Source of the DNA: Apricaphanius iberus
Lineage: Eukaryota > Chordata > Actinopteri > Cyprinodontiformes > Aphaniidae
Assembly (NCBI GenBank): GCA_028564705.1
Contig: JAPXFQ010001301.1
Span: forward strand, 1 to 64,000
Direction: 5' to 3'
DNA length: 64,000 nt
The position numbers were made by a program, and so were the translations under genes. The first letter of the stretch is position 1; each line of letters starts with the position of its first letter. Of the stretch, positions 11,091 through 21,100 are shown one piece after another. The notes below the pieces were generated by a model that saw nothing but the letters and a program-made list of their open reading frames with translations, ran no database searches and was not told where the DNA came from.

Positions 11091-12290
11091 AGAATCAGAA
11101 TCAGCTTTAATGGCCAAGTATGACACATACAAGTATGACGCATACAAGAAATTTACAGCTACAGTACAACCTGTCCAAGATCATTACAAACAACAACAAC
11201 AACAAACAGATCCAGGTCACTGTTGGGCATGCAGCCACCGAGCGGCGATCCCGTTTATGAAACATAGAGAAATACACATCTAGGGTAGGGGAGGGTTCCA
11301 CGGTGAGGGGGAAAAAACTGTGTTGTGGGTCCGTACAGCACTCTCAACGCAGGTAATAGAAAAAACCACACCAACAAACATTTAAGCACATATTCAGACA
11401 TTAACAATGACACATCAGGAGGGATGGGCAGGTATGAGCTCCAGTCCACAGGTTAACGCGCTGCCCTCGAGGCGCGCTGTTATCCAGCTTCCTGTTGCAG
11501 GAGAGAGAATTAAGGATACAGCAAGACGGTGTGTGTGAATGTGAGTGTGTGTAACCATGTCAGTGTGTGCGTCAGTAGATGCAGGTGTACGGGGGAGAGG
11601 AGACTCTGTTGACATTCTTCTCAGGGACATTTGATTAGGACCAGGTTGAAGGTCTTCATGGGAGCCAAAATATAATTTTTTTGGATTACAGGGAGAGATC
11701 AAATATTCCTCTCTGTCCCTTTCAGTCTGTCAGTGGTTTCTTTTGTAGTCTAATTCAGCCAAATTGTAGTTCAAATTAAAGTTCCAAATCCAAATTAATT
11801 TCCAGTTGCCCAAATCCGCACCGACAGTTTCTCCAAGTCCGATGACAAATTGTGGATGAGTCCCAGAGCGCCGGCCAGATCGCCTCTTACAGCGTCTGTT
11901 CTGCGTCCCAGCTCCCCCAGCATTTGGTTCTGAGTCCCATCAGTACGAATCAACGCATCCAGCTGTTCCTTCAGCCGTCCAATCGCTTCCAGAATAGTGA
12001 CCAATCTCGACCGTGTTTCAGATCTTTGTTGCCTTTTTTCGGTAGTTCCAGTAACTGCCCATTCCAATCAGCAGAAACCCGATCACCATGATTGACACCC
12101 CGGTTGACCCTTACCGGTGCTTCGTAGAGTTGAGTAGATTTTATCAATAGCATTCAGAGACCAGCTGACCATTTCCATCTTTGATTATTCAGTGTGGTTT
12201 CGGAGAAAATTGCCAAAAGATACTCCAGATAGAGGCACAGGAGACAGAGAGCTGTGGGATAAGACACAGGAGGAGGAGGGAGGGAAAAAA
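11091..12290 (-). mobile_element. Unrecognised retroposon with LINE-like 3' end and a small-protein frame
   Basis: About 1.2 kb inserted in the Tc1 transposase on the minus strand. Its 3' end (11091 side) is GATTCTGATTCT preceded by CTTGGCCATTAAAGC, and it matches the last roughly 43 bp of the LINE at 36454-39611. The 5' end is close to 12290, where Tc1 sequence resumes. The element starts with a pyrimidine-rich 5' UTR, then a broken frame (see 11795-12178), then about 700 bp of 3' UTR. No reverse transcriptase, endonuclease or tRNA-like promoter is visible, so it would be non-autonomous. I did not find a clear TSD. I do not recognise the family. Confidence 0.7.
11795..12178 (-). pseudogene. 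Small membrane plus coiled-coil protein frame, two frame breaks
   Basis: The first ATG (12178, in AAGATGG, a good start context) opens a frame of 31 codons beginning MEMVSWSLNAIDKIYSTL. Sequence in the next frame (about 12097-12030) reads as one hydrophobic segment, VSIMVIGFLLIGMGSYW, followed by NYRKKA, a basic stop-transfer-like end. A third frame (12067-11795) gives about 75 residues with heptad-like leucines and isoleucines (RLVTILEAIGRLKEQLDALI, later LIHNLSSDLEKLSVRI), likely a coiled coil. The two frame changes fall in a G4 run and an A6 run, so single-base loss or sequencing error would explain both. Taken together, the pieces suggest a single-pass membrane protein of about 115-120 residues. 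The function is unknown. Confidence 0.55.
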
Positions 12291-12611
12291 GCGACCGTCC
12301 TCGCTGAGAGCTGAGCAGTGATGCATGCCAATTTTGTTGGCCGGCCTATACGTCTCTGTACTTTAGCTGCAGTTCCATCTGTCTTGATTTTTTGGATCAC
12401 TTTTGCAACCGTGTTCTTGCTGATGAGTAGTGATGTTATGATGTGAGCCGAGGCTACGGAGCGTGTGTCGAGCAGTGGAGGGGGCGTTTCTGCAAAGCGC
12501 GTATCGAGGCCTGCTTCATTTAGGGGAGGAGCCGACAACGATGACGTGTGAAGCCCTGCTGGCAGCTGTACCACGTGACCGCTTCGGGAAGCGGTTCGGC
12601 ATTTACTGGGC

Positions 12612-13160
12612 CCTTCCTCCTCTGGAGGTCCCCCCTCCCTCTCCCACCTGAAACCCCCCTCAATACCAGTTTGACGAGTTTTGACATAAAGTTTTTGCCC
12701 GGGGGTGAACCCTAACCCCCCTTCCTCCTCTGGAGGTCCCCCCTCCCTCTCCCACCTGTTAACCCCCTCTCAATACCTGTTTGACGAACGTTTGACATAA
12801 AGTTTTTGCCCGGGGGGTGAACCCTAACCCCCCCTTCCTCCTCTGGAGGTCCCCCCTCCCTCTCCCACCTGTTAACCCCCCCTCAATACCAGTTTGACGA
12901 GCGTTTGACATAAAGTTTTTGCCCTGGGGTGAACCCTAACCCCCCTTCCTCCTCTGGAGGTCCCCCCTCCCTCTCCCACCTGTTAACCCCCTCTCAATAC
13001 CAGTTTGATGAGTGTTTGACATAAAGTTTTTGCCCTGGGGGTGAACCCTAACCCCCCCTTCCTCCTCTGGAGGTCCCCCCTCCCTCTCACCCACTTTGAC
13101 CACCCCTCATGTTGACCTTTGACCCCCCTTCCTCCTCCGGAAGCCCCCCCCTCTCCATTT
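12612..13160. repeat. Minisatellite, about 111-bp unit
   Basis: Successive units start with CTTCCTCCTCTGGAGGTCCC at about 12614, 12721, 12834, 12945 and 13058, and a shorter one at 13128. Each full unit also carries GTTTGACATAAAGTTTTTGCC. There are four to five tandem copies, strand-asymmetric in C content. The repeat lies wholly within the hAT element. Confidence 0.9.
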
Positions 13161-13758
13161 TTGATCATCTACTCATGCTGACCTTTAATCCATCGATCAA
13201 ATCGCACATTCCTGAGTGACATAATATGGGGCTATATTCTTCTACTGGGTCGTTTGACTGCAATAAAAACCACTCAGGCTCAATTCAAAATGTGTTGGAG
13301 ATTTGCAGTCAGTTTGGAATTTGGACCGAGTTTTAATAGTTTTGATAGGAGAGTCTAGTTAGAGTTTTTATAGTTTTGAAATAGATTTGTGAGTAAAGAT
13401 ACCGACAATTTAAAGGTTTAGGAGAGTGGGACATATCTCGGGAGCCCCTGCAAAACCACAATGCTGTGCAACGCAAGACCTGCCAATGGCAGGCTGCCAC
13501 ACATGCTGCATTTTTGGGCGCTGCACAGGAGAAGTTAAATGGATTTCCTCTAGGAGACAACAAGACCTACGCTCGTTCGTGCACCTCAAAAGATCGGATG
13601 ATTCTATTTCGGGTTGCGCATACCTCACGTGCAGGATGTGTGGCCACTGTCAGTTATCCTCAATGAAAGCTTAGTGAAAACGTAGAAGAAAAATAAACGC
13701 ATTGAACGGTCAAAACATTTACACATACGCAGGATGTGTGTCACAGGAGAGAGAGATA

Positions 13759-14250
13759 ATGAAGCCAGCTAGGAAGAGGAGGATTTTACCTGTGTGTGAA
13801 CATTTTAAACTGATAACTCCTGATAAGGTAACCTCCTTCTAACTTTATGTCAGACAAGTTAGATTTGCTTATTAAGAGCAGTATATTTTTTACCGTTTCT
13901 TATTTTATTCAAAGGTGAAGTGTCTATTGTGTTCCAATGAGATGGGGTACAATAACAACACCTCATCCATGCTAAGGCATTATAATGCTTTATACAAATA
14001 TAAAGCATTGTTACAAATATTAGCAGGCTGGAAATTCCCCTGGAATATTGGGAAAAGCAAATATTACTGTATTTATATTAATACAGTCTAGCTCTTGTGT
14101 TTTTGTGTATGCCGGCATCTTCTGTGCCTTGTGAAAGAGTGTATTCGAAGGCTGATGAGGTGTTGTCCAAAAAAAGACATCGCTTAAAAACAAAAATTGT
14201 TGAGAAACTGCTATTTTTGAATAAAAATGAATTAAGTTTCCCCTGTTCTA
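13759..14250 (+). pseudogene. hAT transposase remnant: BED finger exons and dimerisation domain
   Basis: An ATG at 13759 opens MKPARKRRILPVCEHFKL. The frame stays open to 13826, where GT begins an apparent intron; an AG at 13913-13914 ends it, and the frame rejoins in phase as VKCLLCSNEMGYNNNTS with a following RHYNALY. This is a BED-type zinc finger with CxxC, but the last histidine position is changed. From about 14106, the frame PASSVPCERVYSKADEVLSK is the start of the C-terminal hAT dimerisation domain and ends soon after LLFLNKN. The RNase H-like catalytic core between them is absent. A protein without it could bind DNA but not cut it. Confidence 0.75.
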
Positions 14251-15292
14251 TACATCATTATCCAAGTTACAGAATCATTTTCATTCCATTTTTCCTAGTT
14301 CCACAAGCATTTTCAATTTCCTTCACCTGCTTAAGCCCATGTCTTTTGCCTCAAATGACAGAAAAACTTTATTATCACACAACCTGCCATGACATTTGAC
14401 ATTACCATTTTTGGAACAATTTACAGACAGAATACATTCAAATATTTTTATTATTTCACATTTGTAATATGTGTAGATTTTTTTTCACTTAGTCATTCCC
14501 AAGAGCCATAGCAAAATTACAACTTTAATGCATAACACATTAAGTGGCTAAGAGCTACAGATGCCTGTGATTATGTATGCGGCCAGTAGGGGGGTTTGCG
14601 TTCGCATGAAGCCCCGTGAGCAGAACCCTTTCTTGAACCAATTTGCTGAAGTGGTTCAATGCCTCATGGGGCTTCATCTCACCATCACTACTGATAAGTA
14701 AGGCTTTACTGATCTTCTTGTAGCCCTCATCTATCTTGTGTAAAGCAATAATCCGCTCTGTCAGATCCTTTAGGTAACAGCCTTTTGTAGCCAACTGCCT
14801 AATTAACACCTGTGCGATTACTAATTAGACTCACCTGTGGTTAATTGTTCAGGTCCACATTGGTAGCCTACAACGTTGCTTTACTCAGAGCCCTTCAGTG
14901 GGGTGTACTCATTTCTGCACCACACAAATTTCACTAAAACTGAAATAAAAATAATTTGAGTTATATTATTAGGCTTTGTTTTGAGTTCAAAAGCGCAACA
15001 GAACCTGTGTTGATCTTAGTGTGGGAACATTTTGGACATATATCTTTGAGTTCCTTGTCGTATTGTGTGAAATATTCAAAGAGGGTGTACTCATTATTGC
15101 TTTGCACTGTATATATCAGTCTGGAAGAGGCTTTTAGCATTCTTATTCAATTCAACATATGAACAGTTGTCAGTTTGTTTCTCAAAAGCTTATTATCAGG
15201 AGAAACCTATGAGCTCTCACTCAGTAGTACATAACAATGTCAAACAATATTTGTCTATAAAAAAAATTATATGTGGAATCATTTAAGAAGCA

Positions 15293-15436
15293 GCGCTGCA
15301 CAGTGGTTTGTAGCAGTGTTTCCTTGCAACAAGAGGATCCTGGGTTCTTTCTGCATGGAGTTGGGATGTTCTCCCTGTGCTTGTGTGGGTTCCCTCGGGG
15401 TACTCCCGCTTCCTCCCACAATAAAAAACATGGACC
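15293..15436 (+). mobile_element. SINE fragment (GCAC/ATGG-tail family)
   Basis: GCGCTGCACAGTGG, the CTGCATGGAGTT block and CTTCCTCCCACA match the 5' half of the SINE family seen complete at 35741, 40853 and 48091. The copy stops where a solo LTR begins. Confidence 0.7.
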
Positions 15437-15741
15437 TGTCAGAATCCACCATGCCATCATCACACTCTGACACCTCGGGACGCCTACTCACGCACAGGAC
15501 CACACCTCCCTCCCAAGCTGTCATTCATTCACTGCTACGGTAAGCCTGTTCCGTTACCCTCCCATTTACTCTTACCACTAGGGCTGAACGATTAATTGCA
15601 TTTGCGATAATATCGCAATAAGAGAAAACAAGATTTTCTTACCGCAACTAGTGCGATTACAAGGTGGTCACTTGACGCGAGCAAAAAAGTGGAGAACTCG
15701 GCTGCATCAACTTTTCATGCTGCCCTTTAACCTGTAGCGCA

Positions 15742-17766
15742 ATGGCATCTGGCTCCACGGAACCATCAGAAACTGACACAGCTGAGACTTTAATCTCAAA
15801 GAGGAACGACACATCGGTGGTGTGGAACTATTTTGGTTTCAAAAAAGATTATGTTGCGCAGCGTCAGGTGTTGTGCAGAGCATGCCGTGCTCCCATTGCT
15901 ACTTCACGAGGTAACACTACAAACTTGTTCCAGCATTTAAAAAAAAAACACAAATCAATGTATGACAGTTGTATGACCAAAATGCCAAGCACCACTGTGC
16001 CGGACAAGCCAAATACCTCAAGACAGGGATCCCTGACCGAAATGTTTGAAAGTGTCACTCCGTATGAAGGCAATTCAAAACGGCACAGGGAAATCACTGG
16101 AGCAGTAACCGAGTTCATAGCCAAAGATATGATGCCTCTCAGCGCGGTGACCAAGTTTGGGTTCTTGACACTGATAAAAACGCTTGATAAACAGTACAGT
16201 ATACCTTCCCATATATATTTCAGTCAGACTGGCATACCGGAGCTGTACAAAAAGTGCAAAGGGAAAGTCGCCGCGCAGCTTAAAACGGTAGAGTTTTTTG
16301 CTAGCACTACTGATATGTGGTCAAGCCGCACAGCTGAGCCTTACCAGAGTCTTACAGTCCATATTATTGATGAAGATTTCAACCTCAAAGTTCGCTGCCT
16401 ACAAACTACCTTCTTCCCAGACGACCACACAGGGGAAAATATTGCAGCCGGCCTGAGAGAAGGCCTTGCCAGCTGGGATCTCCACAAGGAGAATCACGTC
16501 TGCATCACCACGGACAACGCGTCAAATATGGTGCTGGCTGCGCGGCTTAATGAATGGACGAGGCTCCAGTGTTTTGGGCACAGATTACATCTTGCCATTG
16601 GTAAGTTATCGTGCCGTGTGTGTGTGTGTGTGTGCGGGCGCGCAAAAGAGAGAGAGATGCATTGATTAGTAATTAGGAAGCTGAATATACAAAATACAAA
16701 TATACAAATTTATGTTAAGTTGTGGAAAGCGGATGGGATTAAATTAATTCATACTTCCTCCCACTCCTTTTCTAATATGTAAATTTAAATATTATTTTTT
16801 AATTTTATGTGCTTATATGTCTGTCTGTGGTGGAATGCCCACCTGCATTTCTTTTGTTTTCTTTGTGTGTTTATGTTTTTTACATGTTTGAAATAAACAC
16901 ACACACACACACACGCAAACTGTTTGTGTGTGTGTGCGAGAGACACAGAATTACAGAGAATGTGAGTGTGTAATAGTTGATAGCCTTGTATCACAAAAGT
17001 CAAATTGTGTGTAATACACTACTTTTTATTTCTTTAAGAAAATGCACTCAAAGATGACAGAGTGTCAAGGGCAACAGCACTGTGCAGGAAGCTGGTGGGG
17101 CACTTTTCCCACAGTTGGAAGAAGAAGGCAGCACTGACGGAGGCACAAAGGGAGCTCAAACTCCCTGAGCACAACCTCATAACACAGTGCCCAACAAGAT
17201 GGCGATCTAAAGAAATGATAATTGCCAGAGTGCTTGAACAGGCCAAAGCCATTTCCCAGGTATTGTCTTGAGATCGATATGCACGCTCCCTCATCCCAAC
17301 CTGGCAGGATATTGACGTATTGGAGTCAATTCACAAGGCACTCCATCCTCTACTGGAGTTTACTGATGCTCTTTCTGGAGAGGAGTATGTGAGCATCTCC
17401 TACCTCAAGCCAGTTCTCCACCTTTTTGCCACATCAGTCCTGGCTGAAGATGCTAAGGACACTGACCTGACTAAATCAATAAAAACCAAAGTCCTAGCAT
17501 ACCTCGATGACAAATATGGAGACCCAAACGGTTACCCGATGACTCCTGCCATTGATGGAGAAGATGATCCCTTGGCTTGGTGGAGGGTGCACAAGATCAG
17601 CTACCCACAGTTGTCCACCATGGCCCGCAAGTATCTTTGTTTACCTGCCACAAGTGCTTCATCAGAGCGTCTTTTTAGCACAGGAGGGAATATTGTGACT
17701 TGCACTCGCTCATCCTTGAAGCCAGCAAAAGTCAATATTCGGGTTTTCTTAGCAAAAAATATGTGA
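15742..17766 (+). pseudogene. hAT transposase with intron, one stop and an internal deletion
   Basis: Exon 1 runs from ATG 15742 to 16600 and exon 2 from 17039. The GTAAG donor and the TTTAAG acceptor join in phase (codon split after its first base). Exon 1 has a BED zinc finger (VLCRACRAPIATS, then HLKKKHKSMY, about residues 53-80) and two catalytic Asp contexts, TTDMWSS and ITTDNASN, then CFGHRLHLAI. Exon 2 has CPTRWRSK, an in-frame TGA at 17269-17271, then ALHPLLEFTDALSG and the C-terminal dimerisation region SYPQLSTMARKYLCLPATSA. About 100-130 residues typical of ZBED-type transposases appear to be missing between KYGDPN and the AIDGEDDPLAWW block. Not functional as written. Confidence 0.9.
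16617..16921. repeat. TG/CA dinucleotide runs in the hAT intron
   Basis: A short TG run follows the donor site (about 16617-16633) and a CA run lies at about 16897-16914. Both are within the intron. Confidence 0.8.
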
Positions 17767-18031
17767 GCCATTGAGAACAAAACAGTTGGATCATTATAGT
17801 TGGCAGCGCCATACTCGTAGGGAACTTTAGTCTGTGTGGTGTTGTTGTTGTTTACTTTAGATAAGTGAGGTTGATCTATTCTGTATTATAATATTCATAT
17901 TGTTTATTATCTAATTTAAAAGTGCATTTGTCCGTTTTTTTATTTATAACTAATTTACCCTAGATTTTACAAAATATTTTTAAAGCAAATTTTATGTTTC
18001 AGTTGTGTGAAATGTTACTGACTTGGGAGCA

Positions 18032-18032
<1 letters not shown>

Positions 18033-18082
<50 letters not shown>
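18033..18082. repeat. TA microsatellite
   Basis: Fifty bases of uninterrupted TA repeat in the 3' untranslated part of the hAT element. Confidence 0.95.
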
Positions 18083-18085
<3 letters not shown>

Positions 18086-18604
18086 AAAATTTTGCAGACA
18101 GTGTTTTGTGTTTACAAAGTGTATGCCTTTGTTTAAATTACAGTGGCAAATCAAGTGATGTTCCTGTAATGAGCAGTTAAATAAAAATTTATTTATTTCA
18201 AGTCATACATGTTTTAATTTAATTCTAACAGATAGGCCCAGCCTATGGGAAAGCACATTTTACACTAAATGTATCTAATATTGTGTTGATAATTATTTAA
18301 ATAATTTTGTTGGTAAAAAAAGGAAAAAAATAAATTAAAAAATCGCATATTAAATCGCAATTGCAATATTGGGGGAAAAAAATCGCAATTAGATTATTTT
18401 CCCAAATCGTTCAGCCTTACTTACCACCCAGTCTGGATACTAACCACTCATCTCCCTGCAGGGATAACAGTAAAACCTGTGTACCGGTCAACCAACAGAT
18501 CTCCAACAGCTCCAGGTTAGAAAATAAAAAAATTCAACTGTTCATCTGAGTCAGTCTGTTTTCTGCATGAGGGTTAAACGTCTGAGTCAGAACATGACAC
18601 TAGT

Positions 18605-19950
18605 CTGAATTTGTGGGGGAGAACAAGTCTCTAAAGATCAAGGCTTGTATTAGAAGTGAAGCAAGTTTTAAACCAATTGTGATTAGTTTGAGACTAATTG
18701 GCACTTTTGGTTTGTGTTCAAAAACCAATTCACAATGAAAACAGGAGTGCAGACAAATTATTTGGATGATGTAATGTTTCATTAAATGTCTGAATTTTTA
18801 ATCCATAACCTTTAGAGAAGTAGATTGATCACCTCAGTCATCCATCTAATTTTAGTATTCTAGCATACTAAAAAGGGCGGGTTCAAAAACAATGTATAAG
18901 ATTTGTTTTCATTATTTAAAACTATTTTAAAGCCGATCTGTAATAAACGCCGTATGTAGCAGTCTTCATTGTTTAGGAAGACTGAACTGCTAAAAGCAGG
19001 CAACATTAAGCAGATCAAGCATGCAGAGTGAATTTATGTAGTGCAGCTTGGAGCCACTGTGTGTTAGCTATTTGCACGAAAGAACGAAGGGAAAGCTCTG
19101 GTCAGACTGAATAACTCATGTTGCATAATTTAATGACTTTTCAGTCAAAAACCTTTCAAAACACTGTTTATACCCAAATAAATTGAAGGATGAAATCTTA
19201 GAAATGCAGTAGAATGGTGAAATAGACAATCAAAACTAATTTAGCTCCGCCCAGACCAAACCGTATCCTGAACAGTCCTTGGGTATGCTTAGAAGGATGG
19301 CACCATTGTTTGGGGAAATTCGGGTTAAAGGAATTAAACCAGCAGTTACTTGATTCGTTTAGCAGCAGCTGCATGTGGGCCTGGTCGCAGGGCACGGGGG
19401 TGCGTTGTTAGCTGAGAAGTTGTGGTCCTATCAGCTTGATTCAGTACAGCCAACTCCTCGGTACTCAGCTCAGCTGTGTCAACTTGTGCAGATCTCAGTT
19501 CAATAGCAGTGTGGCAAAGCTACAGCAGAGAGGTTCTTCTATCTCTCTCTGTGGAATCAGAAATTTATTCAGAATATTCTTTCTGCAGGACTTATTTCAT
19601 CAGCTGAAAACAGTTCACCTGATCAATTTGCAATCTGTTGTGTCTTTTAGTCCAGTGAGTTTTGTCCAGAGACTCGTTCTCCCCTGTTGACAGTGAAGGG
19701 AGGGTTTACACTGTGAGTTCTCTCCGATGCAGGCCCGAGGAAGGCTGCCAGAAAAGAGAAATTCTGGGCAGTAACTAATTTCTTTGAGGTCCAAACTCCA
19801 CCTGTTGTTGTATGAAAGGCTAATAAAGAGGATTCTCATAGTTGTCCATAATATTCTTGATTTAATGAAGAATCAGTTTTCCTGCATTAACATCTCAAAG
19901 GGTTCCACATTAGTACCCAGAGAAGAACCATCCTTCTTTTCAGGTTCTAA
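18605..19950. other. No gene recognised
   Basis: AT-rich sequence with only short frames that have no motifs. Confidence 0.55.
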
Positions 19951-19954
19951 GCCA

Positions 19955-20310
19955 TTTTCAGTCGCCTTCTCTGATACTGCTACCCTAACAGAAGATGGCA
20001 GAGGAGATTACACTATCTACAACAAAGATATATTGAAGATATATAGTATTTTGCTGCAAACACTGAATGACCTAAACTTCTTCAAGAAGTCTAGTCAGCT
20101 CTGTCCTTTGTGTAGATGGCTTCACTGTTGAGTCTCCAGTCCAGTCGGTTGTCCAGAGGGAACACTGAGGTATTTATACTCCTCAACCACCCCCACCTCA
20201 TCTACAGTGATGTAAACTATGCTTCTTTGAAATCTCAATCACCTCCTTTGTTTTGTTCAGATTCAAGGGAAGATAATTGTGCCTTGATCCTGATGACATT
20301 GAGTTTATGT
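19955..20310 (-). pseudogene. LINE reverse-transcriptase C-terminal fragment
   Basis: Read on the minus strand, the block contains a degenerate DNRLDWRLNSEAIYTK followed by LDFLKKFRSFSVCSK, the pattern just after the RT palm in several fish LINEs (usually a YLGV...LDW...A.Y.KGQSRL...LR.F type motif). Stops and frame changes break it. The clade is not certain; CR1/Rex1-like is likely. No 3' tail could be defined. Confidence 0.5.
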
Positions 20311-20339
20311 GTACAGACACAACCAAAGGGATCTCAAGG

Positions 20340-21100
20340 TCAATTCAATACAATTATGCAGACACATTCCAATTCAAATGTATATATCCCAAATGATCAT
20401 AGTTATCAAATAATACTGTCAAAGTATTTTTTTTTCCAAGAATACCAAGCAGACTATATCACGTCATTGACTTACATCACTCACTCCTCTTGAATAAGCA
20501 TGTAGTGACAGTGGAGATGAAGAAACCTCCAGCAGAACCAGAACCTGGCTCAGTGTGGGAGGCCATTTGCTACGACCAACCAGTGATTTGAAAAGAGACA
20601 CAAAAAAGCAAACATTGAAGCACTGATCTAGGAGTGCGTCCTATGGTGAAGAACATTTAAAGGTTAATGGTAGACACTGCTTCTAGAGGCATCATCTAGG
20701 AGACAAACAAGGCTAATCAGAAAAAATCTCATCTTTTAAGTCTATATCCATGAAAAAAGATCATATACAGTTAGTCACAGTAAAAACAATGGCTATGTCT
20801 GGGGGAGAGATGGGATAAATACAAAAAGACAGGGCCAAGTGCATCATCCATAGAAGGAGAAAATTAAGTTGTTGGCAGGAGTAGCTCATCTGATGCCTCC
20901 CTCCAAGAAGGTGTTACAGGTACACAAACCATACCAGATGTAGCTTCACTGAGGAGTAAATACACAGAGAACAGATAATTAAAAACTGGAGAGAGGTAAA
21001 AGAGTATAGTAGAGTGTTGAAAAGGGGTCATTCAGTCCTTAATCAGTCGAAACCTATAGCACCGTCTACATTGATTTCTCAAGATAAGCGAAGTTACTCT
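20340..21100 (-). repeat. Dispersed retroposon copy A (AATTG-tail family)
   Basis: It shares ordered blocks with 25795-26470 and 26476-27070: GCATGTAGTGACAGTGG, AAACCTCCAGCAGAACCAG, CCTGGCTCAGTGTGG, GGCCATTTGCTACGACC, then TAGTAGAGTGTTGAAAAG and a CCTATAGC block. The orientation is taken from copy C. There is no coding potential. Confidence 0.6.

Larger units (their letters stand above)
12428..14690 (+). mobile_element. Internally deleted hAT transposon
   Basis: A 2.26-kb element inserted in the Tc1. The ends are inverted: TAGTGATG at the left and CATCACTA at the right. It is flanked by 8-bp duplications CTGATGAG (12420-12427) and CTGATAAG (14691-14698), which fit the hAT target pattern nTnnnnAn and differ by one base. 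Inside are a GC-rich minisatellite, an exon-intron piece with a BED-type zinc finger and a C-terminal hAT dimerisation domain. The central catalytic domain is missing. Confidence 0.85.
10297..14809 (-). pseudogene. Tc1 transposase, split and broken
   Basis: The minus-strand transposase is in three blocks. The N-terminus (14809-14699) reads KDLTERIIALHKIDEGYKK, a helix-turn-helix. The next block (12427-12291) continues with NTVAKVIQKIKTDGTAAKV and a GRPTKL motif. The large block (11090-10297) has a WGCMSAAGVGELHF region and DLNPIEHLWGILKRQ, which holds the catalytic third acidic site region. The last 164 codons (10788-10297) are uninterrupted; stops and frame changes occur upstream, between 10790 and 11090. 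In an intact element this enzyme would cut at TA sites and bind the inverted repeats. It is certainly inactive here. Confidence 0.88.
10080..15111 (-). mobile_element. Tc1-type DNA transposon with two nested insertions
   Basis: A Tc1 element on the minus strand, now in three pieces: about 10080-11090, 12291-12427 and 14691-15111. Removing the two insertions leaves about 1.56 kb, the normal Tc1 size. The right end closes with GCACTGTA at a TA site. GAGTACACCC-type motifs occur in both terminal regions, but the left terminus is degraded. Transposase sequence reads across the pieces in the correct order. Confidence 0.88.
15579..18419 (+). mobile_element. hAT transposon, ZBED-like, nearly complete
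   Basis: A 2.84-kb element with ends TAGGGCTGAACGATTAATTG (left) and AAATCGTTCAGCCTTA (right), clear inverted repeats. The 8-bp duplication CTTACCAC is exact on both sides (15571-15578 and 18420-18427), so this is a recent-looking, precise insertion. Subterminal sequences rich in TCGCAATTGCAAT repeat in both ends and are probable transposase binding sites. It carries a transposase gene with one intron. Confidence 0.95.
15437..18599 (+). mobile_element. Solo LTR split by a hAT element
   Basis: The LTR starts TGTCAGAATCCACC and ends CAGAACATGACA. With the hAT element and one copy of its target repeat removed (15579-18427), about 314 bp remain. It has TG...CA ends and an AATAAA-like stretch (AAAATAAAAAAATTC) before the CTGAGTCAGTCTG region. 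I do not find matching 5-bp flanks, so the boundaries are less secure than for the other LTRs in this window. Confidence 0.55.

Noticed and set aside
12600..13170. Possible CRISPR-like array
   Set aside because: The units are directly adjacent copies of a 111-bp repeat without spacers, in a eukaryotic transposon.
13333..13674. Cys-rich open frames on both strands near the hAT minisatellite
   Set aside because: Overlapping frames in three readings without a domain. They precede the true BED-finger exon and are probably untranslated element sequence.
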